Source of the DNA: Phallusia fumigata | Taxonomy: Eukaryota > Chordata > Ascidiacea > Phlebobranchia > Ascidiidae | Direction: 5' to 3' | Assembly (NCBI GenBank): GCA_008931825.1 | Contig: QXVZ01031421.1 | Coordinates: forward strand, 1 to 57,884 | Length of the DNA stretch: 57,884 bases | Shown here: positions 1-12,243 of the stretch, in pieces | Position numbering within the stretch: position 1 is the stretch's first letter | How the letters are laid out: each line of letters starts with the position of its first letter | Notes under the pieces: generated by a model | The model's database searches: none | Told to the model about the DNA's origin: nothing | Seen by the model: the letters and a program-made list of their open reading frames with translations, nothing else | Made by a program: the position numbers and the translations under genes

Positions 1-223
1 TTACTGGGCTCAACTAATTTAATTCCGCTGCAACATTGTCTCATACATTTTTACCACCAGTTGGGTTGCAACTTATAGCTTGGTTTAGATCAATGTTACA
101 ATACATTAAGTTCTTATGAAATGTGGTTCGAACCACTGTCCTTGTGAATGAGGCTGGGTAACCAACCACTCCACAGGCTAATTCATTTTTATGTGTTGTG
201 TAATTATGATTTTACATTTTCAG

Positions 224-3200
224 CTCCGAAGGGTGATGGTTACAAGTTCTTCTCCACCGCAGCTGGTGAGGGTCTTCCTGTCGTAAATGGTGAAACATGG
301 AAGAGACACAGAAGATTACTTAATCCCATATTCCACTTCAACATCTTACAACAGTAAGTGCAGAGATATGTGGCCAATGGTTTGCCAACTGCCAAATCAT
401 ATAGATAAAGCAGTGGCAGGTTTACCACTTTGGGAACTTTATGCAAACTTAGGCTCGGTTGTGTAGCTGTGGAATAGGGTTGGCCAATTTGAAAACAAAA
501 CTATAATTGTCTGCATTGGAAAAGTGAATTGTGCTTGGTTAAATGCTATGGATCTTAAACTTGACATAACGTTCACATTTCAATGCAGGCACTGTGAAGT
601 CTTCAACAAAAACAGTAAACATGTGATTGACTGGTGTAAAGAAGTTGCTATTAGTGGCAGAGCCGCAGATATATCGGTAATGTTGTATGAAGCATCGTAC
701 AAAAATATGATGGAATGTATAATGTCGCAAGTTGTAGATTTGGGGTAAGTGCTATCATGTGTATCGCAAGGTTTTGAGTTTAAATTCGGTTTTAGCATTC
801 TGCAAAGCGTTGAGTCAACAAAAACTTTCATTTCTCTTCAGGAAAGGAGAAGATTACAACAAGCTTATCCGAGAGGCATCAAAACTTGTACTGCGACGAT
901 TGGTTAATCCTTTGTATCACAACGACTTCATATACAAGATGACAAAAGAAGGAAAAAGGTTCTATGATATCACTACAAGAATTTGTGACAAAGTTTGTGA
1001 GGTGAATTAATACTTTTGGGAAGATTACAATTTGGCATATTTAGGCCAGAATTGGTGGGGGCCGCATATTTTCATAGGGGTAACCTTAATGGAAATTCTG
1101 GAAAACTTGGGGGAGGCAAATGGTGCTTTTCGTCCCCCCTGGCTATGCCCATGCGTACTAGCCATTTTTCAAGATGTAGTGGGTTTGAATTTTTGTATTA
1201 CACGGCAGATTATCAAGGAGAGACGGGAATTGTTAGATTCCTTGGAGTCAGATTCAGTTGAAACAACCAAGGTTGATGACAAGGCAACAGGAGAAACAAT
1301 CACCTTTTGCAAAAGAAAGGGACAATATGTTGATTTTCTTGATGTGCTCATACAGACCAAGGTATAAGCTTCAAGCAAACTTTTGCTAAGCAACAATGCT
1401 GGACGGATTTTAAAGTTTTTTTTAGGGACGGGGTTGCTGTTGTTGATATAGCGTACAGCAAAAAATGTCAACAACATAAAAAATACATTGCCACGCTTAT
1501 CTTGTTCTAGCTCCATTAAAACCCGTTTGCTTACCAATGCAGTTGACCACCAAACATGTTTTGTGTTTTAGGACCTAGATGGAGTTGGTTTAACAGATCA
1601 GGAAGTTGCAGATGAAGTTAGAACCTTTTTCGTAGCTGGCGAAGAAACAGTGGCATCGGGTAAGTACAGAGATAATTTACAGTAATTACAACACATTTGG
1701 TTTCCTGTCACTTTGTAGCATTCTCATGGACCATGTATCAACTTGCAAAACACCAGGATTACCAACAAAGATGTCGTGATGAAATCAATGAAGTAATTGG
1801 AAGCAAGCCAGATGTAAAAATGTAAGTTCTCAAACTGAGATATTTTTGTCAGAGCTAGGGGTCTGGGGTTACCACAAAGTGTTTTTGTGATTGACCCAAA
1901 CAAAACACTGACCCACTTCCAAAATGGGCAAAATAAGGATGTTTAATCATTCATGGCACATTTGACTTGTAATTAAATGACCTTGTTAAAAAACAGACCA
2001 GTTGTACATAACAATTAATTTTAGAAGAAACATTTTAAACAACATTACCTCAAAAAAATTGTTACATTGCAGTTCTGACATGAACAACCTCCCATATTTG
2101 ACTCAATGCATCAAAGAAAGTCTCCGTTTGATGCCAGTTATCCATTTCATTGGTCGTCAACTTCACAAAGACATCACAATATCACACCGTTTTAATGGTC
2201 ACCAAAACATCAAACTGCAAAAAGGACAAGATCTCCAGATAAACATTTTTGCCCTCCACCGGCATGAGGAAATATGGAAAAATCCAATGGTAAGAACATT
2301 TTGTCAAAACCACATGCAAACACCTTTTTGCACAAAGTAGTAGAAATTTAAAAGGATGCCTTCCACAAAACTACCATTCCTTGTGCACTATCACTTATTT
2401 AAAAAGATAAACACACACTACATTAAACCTTGATAATTACATAAGCTTTTTAAAACATAAGTTTTTTCAAACCACACAAACATTTCATTCCAAAATTGTA
2501 TGGACAGGCTCATATTAATTCAAAAAAATTTTTTTTTTCATGAGAACATTTTTGGACATTCATGCATGGGATTTTCCTTTAGATTTCAGCAGGCAATTAC
2601 AATATTAAAAAAGTTTTAACAGGACAGCAATATCTCTTAATATGAGCTATCCTATACCTACAGGAATACAACCCAGACCGATTCACACCTGAAAATTCGG
2701 CCAATCGACCTTCTTATGCGTTTGTTCCATTTTCAGCTGGACCAAGGTAAAATACTTTCACACAAAACAATTTCCAACATGACTTTTCTGTAGCAATATT
2801 TTCTTGTCTGAAAATCATAATTTGATGTTTATCTTAAACAGAAACTGCATTGGCCAACACTTTGCTATGCATCAAATGCGAGTGGTCGTTGCACAAATCC
2901 TTCGAAGATTTGAAGTTTACCAAGATGAAGAAACACCAGAACCTCAACCTTTTCCTGGAGTTACACTTCAATCTGCAAACGGNAATTGTTACATTGCAGT
3001 TCTGACATGAACAACCTCCCATATTTGACTCAATGCATCAAAGAAAGTCTCCGTTTGATGCCAGTTATCCATTTCATTGGTCGTCAACTTCACAAAGACA
3101 TCACAATATCACACCGTTTTAATGGTCACCAAAACATCAAACTGCAAAAAGGACAAGATCTCCAGATAAACATTTTTGCCCTCCACCGGCATGAGGAAAT

Positions 3201-3938
3201 ATGGAAAAATCCAATGGTAAGAACATTTTGTCAAAACCACATGCAAACATCTTTTTGCACAAAGTAGTAGAAATTTAAAAGGATGCCTTCCACAAAACTG
3301 CCATTCCTTGTGCACTATCACTTATTTAAAAAGATAAACACACACTACATTAAACCTTGATAATTACATAAGCTTTTTATAACATAAGTTTTTTCAAACC
3401 ACACAAACATTGCATTCCAAAATTGTATAGACAGGCCCATATTAATTCAAAAAATATATTTTTTTTCATGAGAACATTTTTGGACATTCATGGATGGGAT
3501 TTTCCTTTAGATTTCAGCAGGCAATTACAATATTAAAAAAGTTTTAACAGGACAGCAATATCTCTTTTTATGAGCTATCCTATACCTACAGGAATACAAC
3601 CCAGACCGATTCACACCTGAAAATTCGGCCAATCGACCTTCTTATGCGTTTGTTCCATTTTCAGCTGGACCAAGGTAAAATACTTTCACGCAAAACAATT
3701 TCCAACATGACTTTTCTGTAGCAATATTTTCTTGTCTGAAAATCATAATTTGATGTTTATCTTAAACAGAAACTGCATTGGCCAACACTTTGCTATGCAT
3801 CAAATGCGAGTGGTCGTTGCACAAATCCTTCGAAGATTTGAAGTTTACCAAGATGAAGAAACACCAGAACCTCAACCTTTTCCTGGAGTTACACTTCAAT
3901 CTGCAAACGGAATTATGGTCAAGCTTCGACCAGTTTAA
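224..3938 (+). CDS. CYP4-family (CYP4F-like) cytochrome P450, copy 1, 5' exons outside window
   Basis: A microsomal heme monooxygenase of the type that usually omega-hydroxylates fatty acids or eicosanoids. Exons seen: 224-353, 589-744, 842-1001, 1209-1361, 1572-1659, 1719-1821, then 2073-2289, 2664-2746 and 2842-2982, with a second copy of these last three at 3000-3216, 3592-3674 and 3770-3938. Motifs: I-helix AGEETVAS, K-helix ESLR (ExxR), NPDRF, and heme loop FSAGPRNCIGQ with the cysteine ligand. The exon lengths match copy 2 downstream exon for exon, differing only by one codon in the first exon seen. The two exons encoding the membrane anchor and following segment are not in the window. 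The repeated last three exons flank a single n and are identical in coding sequence, so only one set belongs to the gene. The stop is TAA at 3936-3938. Confidence 0.9.
2057..3910. repeat. Unmerged contig overlap (926 bp twice) around the n at 2983
   Basis: Block 2057-2982 is repeated as 2984-3910, with the single n exactly at the junction. About a dozen differences are visible by eye, all in introns; the three exons inside are identical. This pattern fits two allelic contig ends laid end to end rather than a real duplication. Confidence 0.85.
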
Positions 3939-4536
3939 TTTGAAAAAGTTCTTAATTTATAGCCATGTTTGTCATAACTCAAGCAATAAAGATCTTTAAA
4001 CGGGTTTAAACCTGTATAATTATTTTGGCAAATTTCAAAACAACTTGAACACCAGGAAACATGATTGGGGGGCTTTATGTAATGGCTGAAGTTCAAAGCT
4101 AAGGGCAAAGTTTGCAGGCAGTCTACACCACACATTTTGAAATCTTGTACACTTGTGGTTATCAAGCGAATTCAATGATTGCTTGGGGTTATTCTGTGCA
4201 AGTTTCGAAAAGCAATTAAACGAGTAGGCTTGACTCAAGGCAGATCAATGATTTAGAAAGGTTGTCAAAGACATGAGACCTCTGTTAAATATTAATACCA
4301 TTTTTACTTAGTCTGGTCATAGGTTATGTTGGTTAAAACATGTGAAAAGGGCCTTCATGATCAAAATAACAAACATGCAAAATTGCACGTAGCATATGTC
4401 CTTTTAGAACAGGTACAGATTCAGAGTTCAGAGTACATTAAACCAGACTGCAGGATATTAACTTCAAATACCAAAATTTACCAAACCATTTTTCAGTCCA
4501 ATAAGATAGGCAGCCAGATAGCTTAAGGTTTGCAAG
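3939..4536. other. Intergenic, with poly(A) signal of P450 copy 1
   Basis: An AATAAA lies at 3985-3990, 47 nt after the stop codon, and is the likely poly(A) signal of the first P450. The remainder to 4536 presumably holds the promoter and leader of the second P450. No other coding signal was seen. Confidence 0.6.
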
Positions 4537-7405
4537 ATGTTGCCACAAGCAGATGCAAGATCTTCAACCTTCCACTTTACACTTGGTAACGTCCTCGCAT
4601 ACATTTTGCCTGTGGTCATCTTATCTACAGTCATCGTCAAATATGTGAAGCCGTTTGTGCAAGAACAAGTGAAGCTGAGAAGGACTGCAAAGTTGTTATC
4701 TGGTGATGAAAGCGCACATTGGCTTTATGGACATCTAAAAAACGTTAGTAAATGCCTGAACTGATAACCAGGCATTTCTTAACCTTATCAATTCGATTCA
4801 TACAACTTTTAGATCCCACTCAACAAGTATGAAGGTTTGTTGAAAATGTTTGGAATGACAACACGCTACCCTGCTTACTTTGGTTACTGGTTGGGGCCTT
4901 TTAGTTTGAAGTTGCAAGTTTATCATCCTGATGTTGTCAAAACCATATTGTCCAGATCATGTAAGTTACACAGCAGCGAATTTTTGCTACCTTTTCAGTA
5001 ACTATAAGTTTACAATTTCAGCTCCAAAGGGTTCTGGCTACAAGAAGTTCTTTACTTCCCTGCTTGGCGATGGTCTTGTTATTTCAAATGGGGAAAAGTG
5101 GAAAAAACACAGAAAACTGCTCTCTCCTATATTCCACTTTAACATTTTGCAACAGTAAGCATATATAGCTGGCAAAGAATAAATTTGCTGAATTTTACCA
5201 AAACATTTGTAGCATCTTCATGTCAAAGCATTTTTTGGAAACTGGGCACACTTATCTTAAAATTAACATTTCAACACAGGCACTGTGAAGTTTTTAACAA
5301 CAACTGTGAACTGGCGATCAATTGGTGTGAAGAAGTTGCCAATAGCGGCAAAGCCGCAGATATATCACTTCTTTTAGCTGCAAATTCATATAAAAACATG
5401 ATGGAGTGTATGATGTCACAAGTCGTGGATATGGGGTTGGTGTAACCTCTTGTTAAGTGTGAAATTTAGCAATCTGCACGTCGCCTAATCAACAAAATAT
5501 TTTTATTTCACACCAGGGAAGGCGTAGATTACAATCAGCTTATTCGAGTGTCATCAGATCTTATTTTACAACGGTGGTTAAATCCGTTGTACCACATTGA
5601 CTTTATTTACAACATGTCAAAAGATGGAAAAAGGTTCAATGGCATCACTGCAAGGATTTGTGACAAAGTTTGTGAGGTGAATATTTATTTTTTTTTTTAC
5701 AAAATTACAGATTTGTGCTTTAGCCCTTGGATGTTTTTTATTCCACCGCAGATCATCAAGGAGAGACGGAAATTGTTAGATTCCTTGGAGTCAGATTCAG
5801 TTGAAACAACCCAGGTTGATGACAAGGCAACAGGAAAAACAATCGCTTTCCGCAAAAGAAAGGGACAATATGTTGATTTTCTTGACGTCCTTATACAGAC
5901 CAAGGTATAAGCATCAGCCGATTAATAACTATGCAGCAATGCTGGATGATTTTTTGGTGGGGGGACATTTACACATTATTAGGTGAGTATCAACTAAAAG
6001 CATTACTGGATGATTTGGGAGGAGGTGCTGTTGTTGTATTTAACAGACAGGAATGAAGTTTGACAACCTAAGAATATAGCAAACAGCAACAGTAGGGCTG
6101 ACAAAACAAACGCCTTTGACGACACCTGTTAGTGTCCCAGTGTAGTATGTGCAATCAAACATGTGTTTCTGTTTGGTGTGTTTTAGGATCAATATGGAGT
6201 TGGTTTAACAAACCAGGAAGTGCTTGATGAAGTTAGAACATTTTTCTCAGCTGGCCAAGAAACAGTGGCAGCTGGTAACTATACTTAAACTGTAAAAGCT
6301 ATGTGCAATACATTTACCTTTTTGATGCTTGGCAGCATCATCATGGCTAATGTATCAACTTGCAAAACATCGGGATTACCAACAAAGATGTCGTGATGAG
6401 ATCAATGAAGCAATTGGAAGGAGACCAGATGTGAAAATGTAAGATATCAATTTAAAACAATGTTGTCTAAGGCAGTGGTGTAAGGTACCCTTAGAAGTGC
6501 TTATGGTAATCGTAATAAACAACTACCTACAAATATAAATGACCTTGTTAAATAATTACAAACACAGCAGTTAAGCCATTTAATTCAAAGATTTTAAAAC
6601 TACATTACCTCAAAAAAAATTTTACATTGCAGTTCTGACATGAACAACCTCCCATATTTGACTCAATGCATCAAAGAAAGTCTCCGTTTGATGCCAGTTA
6701 TACACTTAATTGCCCGACAACTTAACGAAGACATAACAATATCACATCAGGTTAATGGTCACCAGAAAGTCACACTGCATAAAGGGCAACATGTCATAGT
6801 AAACATTTTTGCTGTCCATCTCCATGAGCAAATATGGAAAAATCCACTAGTAAGTAAAACTTCAAAACTTATTTAACCATATGCAATAGGATTTTCGAAT
6901 TAGTTACAAAAATGAGCAGCAACATAGTTTTCTAAATTCTCATCAACACAAGAACATTTTAATACGAGTTTTTTTAATAATAGAACCTTTCGAAACATAA
7001 GAGGTAATAACAACCACTTCACTCAGTCTTGTAATTTACTTTTATACCAACAGGAATACAACCCCGATCGATTTAACCCTGAAAATTCGGCCAATCGACC
7101 TTCTCATGCATTTATTCCATTTTCAGCTGGTCCAAGGTAAAACACTTTTATGCAAAACATTTTAACATGATATTTTAGTTGCCCTCTCATAACACCTATA
7201 CTGTTGCTTATCTGAAACATACTATACTGATTATAGAAACTGCCTAGGCCAACACTTTGCTATGCATCAAATGCGAGTGGTCATTGCACAAATTCTTCGA
7301 AGATTTGAAGTTTACCAAGATGCAGAAACACCAGAGCCCCAACCTTTTCCTGGAGTCTCACTTCAATCTGCTAATGGAATTATGGTCAAGCTGCGACCAG
7401 TTTAA
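4537..7405 (+). CDS. CYP4-family (CYP4F-like) cytochrome P450, copy 2, complete
   Basis: Eleven exons: 4537-4743, 4813-4960, 5022-5154, 5280-5435, 5517-5676, 5752-5904, 6187-6274, 6336-6438, 6633-6849, 7054-7136, 7237-7405. They sum to 1617 nt, in frame, giving 538 residues, which is normal for CYP4. The N-terminus carries a hydrophobic anchor (about residues 15-35). Motifs: AGQETVA in helix I, ESLR in helix K, NPDRF, and FSAGPRNCLGQ around the heme cysteine. The position where many CYP4 enzymes have the heme-crosslinking glutamate (FEGHDT) reads FSAGQET, so ester-linked heme is not expected. The donor after exon 4 (GTTGGT) is unusual. It is a tandem paralog of the upstream gene, with conserved intron positions. 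The substrate cannot be told from sequence. Confidence 0.92.
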
Positions 7406-8441
7406 TTTAAACCAGGAGTTAGTAATCTGTTTGACCATATTTATCAAAACCACAGACCACATCCTAAGCCATAGAAACAAAAAGCTAGACACATTTAGCT
7501 ACTGAAATTAAATCTTGTAACATGTAATTAAAAATACACATCCAATTACATATTTAAGTGTAAATGCGTATAAAGCATTATTTTTGTCAACTTAAAATAC
7601 TGGAAATTGTACTGTAATCTGGTATAAACCCCATAGGGAGACCCTGGATTTGCCACAACTAAGAAATCCCTGGTTCTCCCAGTCCTGGTTTGTTGCTCAA
7701 ACAGATTTCTTCACAATAAAAGCAAAAATGTCATTACTTGCAATTACCTGTTTAATTTTGGGCTGTTTGTAAATGTGTTTATTCATCACCATGTCTCAAT
7801 CTTTACTAATTTACTGGCATGTTGCTAGTGAGTTACTGGTAACCACAAGACTCCTGGTCAATAAGACTTTAATGTTTAGGACTGTACAACACTTTTCTGC
7901 TAATAAATATTGTGACATAATTGTTTTATTTATGTGCCCTCGAACACAAGTAAATAATTGCCCGTCACATGTTTTTTATGACTGATTCAGAAACAAACCA
8001 ACCCACAATATTGAGTTTTTACATTTACTTATAATTGTCTTTAGCTGGTTCACAATGATGCCCCTTACCCTCTGTTGATGATGATAAAATGTTTTAAATG
8101 TTTATTTCAAATCACATGTGCATATCTTGCTGTTTGGGGCTTAGTATTGTGTCCAATAAGGTGAACACCTTCAACTTACAACATCATTAGGTTACCTATT
8201 TGTCAGTTGTACACAGCTGGTCAGATCTACAATGTGGTCAGACAAATTTATGTTTACCAAAGTAAAACTAGTGCACATTGCAATGTCTTCTTAAAATTCT
8301 TAGCAACTGATTTAACACATATTGCTAATTTTGAAGGAGCGCAGTTTTGTTTCAAATGTGCAGTTGTAGAAGCTTTTGTAAATATCTGACCAGTTAAAGT
8401 CTATAACATATTCACACAAATTTATGTTTACCAAAGTAAAA
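7406..8441. other. Intergenic, AT-rich
   Basis: Possible poly(A) signals for the upstream P450 are ATTAAA at 7507-7512 and AATAAA at 7715-7720. No convincing exon was seen. A local duplication begins at 8242. Confidence 0.5.
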
Positions 8442-8530
8442 CTAGTGCACAGTACAACATCTAAAAAACAATACAGGATGCACCTTATTTCTTAAAATTC
8501 TTACCAATTAAATTGACACACATTGCTAAA
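8242..8530. repeat. Diverged local tandem duplication
   Basis: The segment 8242-8328 resembles 8417-8530. Both hold the same run ending in a TAGTGCACA core, followed about 15-40 bases later by a stretch beginning CTTAAAATTCTTA. The second copy overlaps the possible last exon of the small minus-strand gene. Confidence 0.55.
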
Positions 8531-8755
8531 CAAGCATACCTGTAGTAATAATAACCTGGAACACTCCACATACTATATGTCCTCTTTCTAGAGGTCTTGA
8601 CTTTCTTTTTTAAGATTTCTTCTTCTGGGTCTCGGCGATATGGGATTGGGAATCCTATCCTTCGTAAAAACCACTTTTCTGCATCAGCAGAGGTCACATC
8701 ACATCTGGAAGAGCTAAAACTACAAACTTACCGAGAAACTTTAAATGCACAGTAT
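8442..8755 (-). CDS. Possible small gene, unidentified product
   Basis: On the minus strand a 165-nt open exon (8540-8704) is bounded by a good acceptor (CTCTTCCAG) and donor (CAG/GTATGC). An upstream exon ending at 8732 has donor CTCG/GTAAGT, and a short terminal exon at 8442-8460 follows a TTGTTTTTTAG acceptor. The middle exon encodes a basic segment including FLRRIGFPIPYRRDPEEE and a tyrosine run. An in-frame stop lies above about 8755 and no start codon was found, so the 5' end is unresolved. I do not recognise the family. It would be divergent from GPS2 and might share its promoter region. Confidence 0.35.
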
Positions 8756-9033
8756 TCTGCAGTATATCACAGTGAAATATTTCCTTTTGTCCAACGCTTC
8801 CCGAAGCCCGCTAATTAAGTCAGTCAACAATTACTGATTTTGCGCGGGAGATCCATAAAAATCTCACTACAACCATAGAAATATCAATTATTGTGAGGAT
8901 TTTGCTTCCAGTAGATGTCGTATTTTTTGTTTACGTTTTCATTTCTGATTTTGTCACAGGCCTCCCAATCACTTAGCAGGAAACATTGTTTTGTTGTTTG
9001 AGTATCTTAAGTTAGAATAACGCACGACTCAAT
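8756..9033. promoter_or_regulatory. Upstream region of GPS2, possibly bidirectional
   Basis: About 280 bp lie between the possible minus-strand gene and the GPS2 start codon. No specific element can be named; the promoter role is inferred from position only. Confidence 0.3.
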
Positions 9034-11322
9034 ATGCCAGCAATCATAGAAAGAGAAAAGGTTTCACCGATGATGCAACAAGCGTTGAGGGGTCACATTG
9101 TTAGAGAAAGAGAAAAACGAAAACAAGGTAAAGTGTTGCGGATAGACTTGTACATATGAAGTACATCATAAGGCACTTTTAAGGTTTAAACTTTTTAACT
9201 TGTAGATTTATGGATTTAATAAGCTGTAGTTGATTCTTAATTTGGGCAGTGTTACTTTTAACAAGTATACTTGATAAATCTCAGAGAAATAACATAAAAC
9301 TTCTGTAATGGTTGCACATTCGTAAAGTTGTTTTGGTTTTAAAATGTGGCTTGTTTAAACATGTAATTTGTTTTTTAGAAGCAGCTGAGGCTGAAAAAAT
9401 GTCAGAACGTAAGGCGAGGGAGGAGGAAGAAATGAGGAAAAAGATTGAAGAGGAAAATTCGACGCTGGAAGAAATTAAGGAACAGGTTGGATGTTGGTTC
9501 AAATCAGCTGACCAATTAAAAAAGGCTGAAGACTGCATAAAATCGTGTAGAATGTGTCAAAACCACGATTTGTTTAATTTCTTATTGTCTGCTGATTTGG
9601 TCTTTTTACAAAAAGGTTTTGTTTGCTGTTTTAGCTCGACAAATTAAAAGACAAACTCGTTGGTCTACGAGAGGAGAAACATCAGTTGTTTGGACAATTT
9701 AAAGAATTGCTTCATGAAGAAGGCAAAAGAAAAGCGAGCCAACGAGAACAAAAGTTTGTGATGTCATTTTTTTTGTGTGACAAAACGTTGTTTATTAGTG
9801 AAGGGTATGACCATACATGTTTTGATATTGAATATTGTTTTCAGCGAAATTGCTTCTGGGCCTTTTCCCCAGCATGGAATGAACGTTAGCGGACATGTAA
9901 TGGGGCAGGGTAAATAACAAAACCATCAGTTTAACTTTGACTAGCAAAAACCAAAGCCCATGTTTTATTTTTTACAGTTCCTCGACCTCAAAATCATGGA
10001 CAACATGCATATTTGTCACAGCCATCTAGGACAATGTCAGGTATACAGTGAAAGATTTCTTGTAGTTTGATCTACAAGTCTTGTTGTTTCCAGACAGAGT
10101 TAACTTTTGCTTTTCCGCAGGCAATCCTTCAATGCAACAGGGAGTTAAGCGTCCCCATAGTCCAAACGCACAAAGCATCCACATGTATGCGAGACCGACC
10201 TTAATGCATTCATCGCCGCAACATAAACATGATTCCACATATGCTGGTAAGATATACTTTGAAACTGTTGGTAATTTTGGTATTGTTTGGGTTTATTTAG
10301 AGTTGCTAGCCTTGAAACATATACAGTTATACCTTGGGGGTTTAAAATGTGAATTTTATTTTCAGCCCATGGATCCTATCTTTCACCAGCACATGGAAGC
10401 AATCACCATTCTGTTGTCACTTCAACACCAGGACGTAAGGACTCTGTTGCATAGCTTGTCACTTTCTAGGTTTAGTACAAACTTTATTTTAATTTAACCA
10501 CAGTACACCAGGCCTGTATAGCTTAGTTGGTAGAGCACCAGCCGTGGATAGACTCCTGTCATGGGTTCAAATCCCACCGCAGGCTACATTTTTGTCAGCT
10601 TACACTCGAAGACCAACTCTGATTTGGTACAATGCCTCTAGTAGGCCTGGCATCCTGTGATTTATATATAAGTGTGCCGTTATTGTTGGCCTGCATGAAA
10701 GCTTCAGGGCAGATCCCAGTCAAATATGCACATGCATATAATTTATAATTATTTAAATGTAGGTTCTTATTCATCCTACTCAACGCCCGACCGACCTGGA
10801 AGTGGACATCATAGTAAGGGACAGCTTCTTATTGCTTGCTTCATGTATTACCTGACAACACATGTAGAGTTGCCTAGTTTATATGATTCATGTTTTGATC
10901 AAAGTGTCCTATTGTAAAATATGGTGAATGATTGATAAGGCATGTTTTGTTCCAAGGTAAACCAGACCAAGGATTCTTAGAGGATCAAAACCGAGGTCGA
11001 ATAAGAATGATGCCACAGAGCCTAACTCAGCAGGTGAGGATAAACATTTTGAAAATACTTTATTAGTTTATCTATTTCCGTTTTTAGGTGACGTCCCAAT
11101 TTTCACACAACTCCCACTCCCGATCAAATTCACCAGGAAGGTTTCAAGTAAAATCGGAGAAGGAACTGGTGCAGTAATCCTAATCGAAAATACCTTAAGG
11201 AAACTAAAGTTTGATTGTATTTCCAGATATCGTATTCTCCTGGCTCAAGTGGATCACCTGTCCATCACAAATATTCCTCGCCACAAACTAACTCCCGAAT
11301 GATGTACATGAAACACCCATGA
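9034..11322 (+). CDS. GPS2: G protein pathway suppressor 2
   Basis: GPS2 is a nuclear subunit of the NCoR/SMRT-HDAC3 corepressor complex and a regulator of JNK and ubiquitin signalling. Exons: 9034-9127, 9379-9485, 9635-9753, 9845-9909, 9978-10040, 10121-10246, 10366-10434, 10763-10813, 10957-11033, 11088-11147, 11227-11322. They total 927 nt, in frame, for 308 residues (human 327). The N-terminus MPAIIER, the charged coiled coil with REKRKQ, SLEE-like STLEEIKEQ, and the REEKHQLF block followed by HEEGKRK match the family's conserved N-terminal half. The C-terminal half is rich in Ser, Pro, His and Gln, as expected. The intron before exon 8 holds a tRNA-like SINE. The gene converges on SSR3, with stop codons only about 100 bp apart. 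Confidence 0.93.
10512..10585 (+). mobile_element. tRNA-like (SINE head) sequence in a GPS2 intron
   Basis: About 74 nt carry an A-box-like TAGCTTAGTTGGTAGAGCA and a B-box GGTTCAAATCC, with partly pairing ends (GCCTGT with the later CAGGC). The anticodon arm does not fold well, so it is more likely the head of a tRNA-derived SINE running on to about 10745 than a working tRNA. It is intronic and in the same orientation as the host gene. Confidence 0.55.
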
Positions 11323-11423
11323 CAAACTTTTGCTTCAGTCGAAATTTATTGCTCTTTTGGTCTGAAATCCATCAAAACATTCGTTATTGCTTCACCAACA
11401 CAAGTACAAAAAATTCCATGTCC

Positions 11424-12199
11424 TTATTTCTTTGATGATGTTGAGAGCAGGGCAGTCACTGCACTTGATCCAACCATGGATACAACATAGTTGCTGTTGA
11501 AGGAAATGTTAAGGAAATACAGGATATAAAAATTTAACCATTCAGCTTTAGAGTTTTAAGTATATCTCTAGTAGTAAAATATTGTTTCAAATCTGACATA
11601 GTCTTTAATTTTAACTACACTGTCAAATCTATATGTGCAAAATAAATATTTGAAGGATACAACATGGGGGTGTAGTTCTTGAAAAAGTAGAAGGATGAGA
11701 GAATGAGAACAATAAGGAAGAGGGAGTTGCTGTAGAAGACGGCGAGCTGCATCGACTCCGCTTCAGCAATCTCATTCTTCCTCCACAAAATTCTGTGAAT
11801 AAAAAATCTCATAAATATTAAGCCACTTTGTAATCGAAATCCACAAACAGGAACTGACCTTAAAAATTCAAATTTTTTTTTAAACTAATACGCCACATTG
11901 TTATGTAAATCAAGAGGAAAACGATTGAGCAAAAAAAGACGAAAATGTTTCATAAACTGAAGTGTTGTTTTAAAAACATCCAATCTTGTATCTCTGTTTG
12001 TCCCCAAAAATGTTGTAATAGATGTTATGCAGGACCAAGCATGTCCACTACTGGGGTGTGCCTTGATTTAGGTGAGAAAAAAACAATGTGATTTTACCTC
12101 TCATCTTTTTCCTTCTTTGAAATCTTTTTTGAGGAATCACTTTCAGCAGTTTTGCTGTAAACTTCAGCAGCAACTCCTTCTCCCCTCTTCTGGGCAATT
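11424..12199 (-). CDS. SSR3: Translocon-associated protein subunit gamma, C-terminal part only
   Basis: TRAP gamma is a multi-pass ER membrane protein of the Sec61-associated TRAP complex, which helps protein translocation. Three minus-strand exons are seen: 12199-12098, 11792-11664 and 11493-11424 (stop TAA). They encode the last 99 residues: a charged cytosolic segment (IAQKRGE, SKKEKDER), the RILWRKNE motif, a membrane helix containing YSNSLFLIVLILSS, then a short tail ending LLSTSSKK. Phases join correctly (DER/ILW and P/I/NY). Relative to human SSR3 (185 residues) about the first 86 residues are absent. They are not found between 12200 and the next gene, and the n at 12243 lies just upstream, so a contig break probably removed them. 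Confidence 0.88.
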
Positions 12200-12242
12200 C
12201 TAGGGAAACAAAAAGTACTTGTTAAAAAATAGAATCTTTAAA

Positions 12243-12243
12243 N
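12243..12243. other. Single n contig join without flanking duplication
   Basis: Unlike most other single n positions, this one has no repeated sequence on its two sides. It coincides with loss of the SSR3 5' exons, which suggests unsequenced DNA or a misjoin here. Confidence 0.6.

Noticed and set aside
1016..1208. Open frames in the P450 copy 1 intron before the 1209 exon
   Set aside because: The flanking exon borders match copy 2 exactly, and the intervening sequence has no P450 similarity.
2986..3938. A third P450 gene or gene fragment
   Set aside because: It is the right-hand copy of an unmerged overlap at the n at 2983, with coding sequence identical to the left copy, and it supplies the true last exon.
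10512..10585. A functional tRNA gene
   Set aside because: The A and B boxes are good but the acceptor and anticodon arms pair poorly; a SINE head fits better.
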